This document shows positions 39,822 to 39,874 of a stretch of DNA of 39,874 nt, piece after piece. Source of the stretch: Clostridia bacterium (GTDB taxonomy: Bacteria; Bacillota; Clostridia; Oscillospirales; CAG-272); NCBI GenBank assembly GCA_017453245.1, contig JAFTKM010000023.1, positions 1-39,874 on the forward strand. Direction: 5' to 3'. The notes beneath the pieces are model-generated. The model was not told the origin of the DNA, ran no database searches, and was given only the letters and a program-made list of their open reading frames with translations. Position numbers and translations under genes: made by a program. How positions within the stretch are numbered: position 1 is the first letter of the stretch; each line of letters begins with the position of its first letter.

Positions 39822-39874
39822 CGGACTTTTTTGGAGCATATGATGCGAAAAAAGTACCATATGATCAAAAATGG
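39812..39874 (+). mobile_element. Left edge of a putative sigK-intervening (skin-like) element
   Basis: The sequence after the conserved sigK codons does not encode the rest of SigmaK in any frame. It contains a dyad, ACTTTTTT (39825-39832) and GCAT (39836-39839) facing ATGC (39843-39846) and AAAAAAGT (39848-39855). It also contains the direct repeat CATATGAT at 39837-39844 and 39858-39865, 21 bp apart. A GGAG at 39833 followed by ATG at 39843 could start an element gene that runs out of the window; too little is visible to identify it. No recombinase is seen, so the element is inferred from the position of the break. Confidence 0.62.

Noticed and set aside
39822-39874. Rescue of sigK by a simple frameshift after 39811
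   Set aside because: The only open alternative frame reads I-I-T-D-F-F-G-A-Y, which does not resemble the expected M-(H/Y)-L-R continuation.

Overview
The window looks like a chromosomal segment of an endospore-forming Clostridia-class Firmicute, probably uncultured and related to Oscillospirales or Christensenellales; that placement is an inference from gene content. Four things support it. The Shine-Dalgarno sites are strong GGAGG types. The gene orders are Firmicute: SRP RNA-dnaX-ybaB-recR, ylxM-ffh-rpsP-khpA, and yqfC-yqfD-phoH-ybeY-era-recO. The sporulation genes spo0A, yqfC, yqfD, ylbJ and sigK are present. Many promoters are TTGACA/TATAAT type with 17-bp spacers.

Layout. 1-2560: a dNTPase (minus strand), a structured inverted-repeat element, and rpsT with a long leader. 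2566-5091: ylxM, ffh, rpsP and khpA (plus strand), ending in a terminator. 5184-6674: glpK. 6747-10220: an AT-rich accessory cassette on the minus strand, made of padR, a HAAS-domain membrane protein and an M3-type lipoprotein peptidase with an in-frame amber codon. 10302-14006: rsmA, tRNA-Thr(CGT) and a P-type cation ATPase. 14057-14759: a second copy of the structured repeat, a further hairpin array and a probable 6S RNA. 14797-21117 (minus): a DUF1292 gene with its own promoter, preceded by an operon running prephenate-dehydratase-like gene, TSCPD gene, pgcA, lepA, hemW. 21313-21399: tRNA-Leu(CAA). 21499-30167 (minus): one long, tightly packed operon yqfC, yqfD, phoH, ybeY, era, recO, mutS2, serine hydrolase, small membrane protein. 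30232-34684: ylbJ, a small lipoprotein, then pckG and spo0A transcribed divergently from a shared region with recurring TGGTAAATTG-like motifs. 34699-37775 (minus): SRP RNA, dnaX, ybaB, recR. 37829-39380: an SDR (FabG-like) gene divergent from an atypical response regulator. 39480-end: the 5' part of sigK.

The most notable observation is at the right edge. The sigma-K gene reads normally up to the conserved C-(I/V)-x-N-x-I-L motif and then stops abruptly. This is the place where the skin elements of Bacillus subtilis and Clostridioides difficile split sigK, so the window probably ends about 50 bp inside a skin-like intervening element that must be excised during sporulation. The second notable group is a pair of structured intergenic repeats whose hairpin modules differ in sequence but keep their pairing.

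How the genes fit together. Most are housekeeping: protein targeting (ffh, SRP RNA), translation (rpsT, rpsP, lepA, rsmA, era, ybeY, tRNAs), repair and replication (recO, recR, mutS2, dnaX) and central carbon metabolism (pgcA, pckG, glpK). Overlaid on these is a sporulation layer with Spo0A as the entry switch, YqfC/YqfD/YlbJ in the SigmaE mother-cell programme, and SigmaK as the late mother-cell factor.
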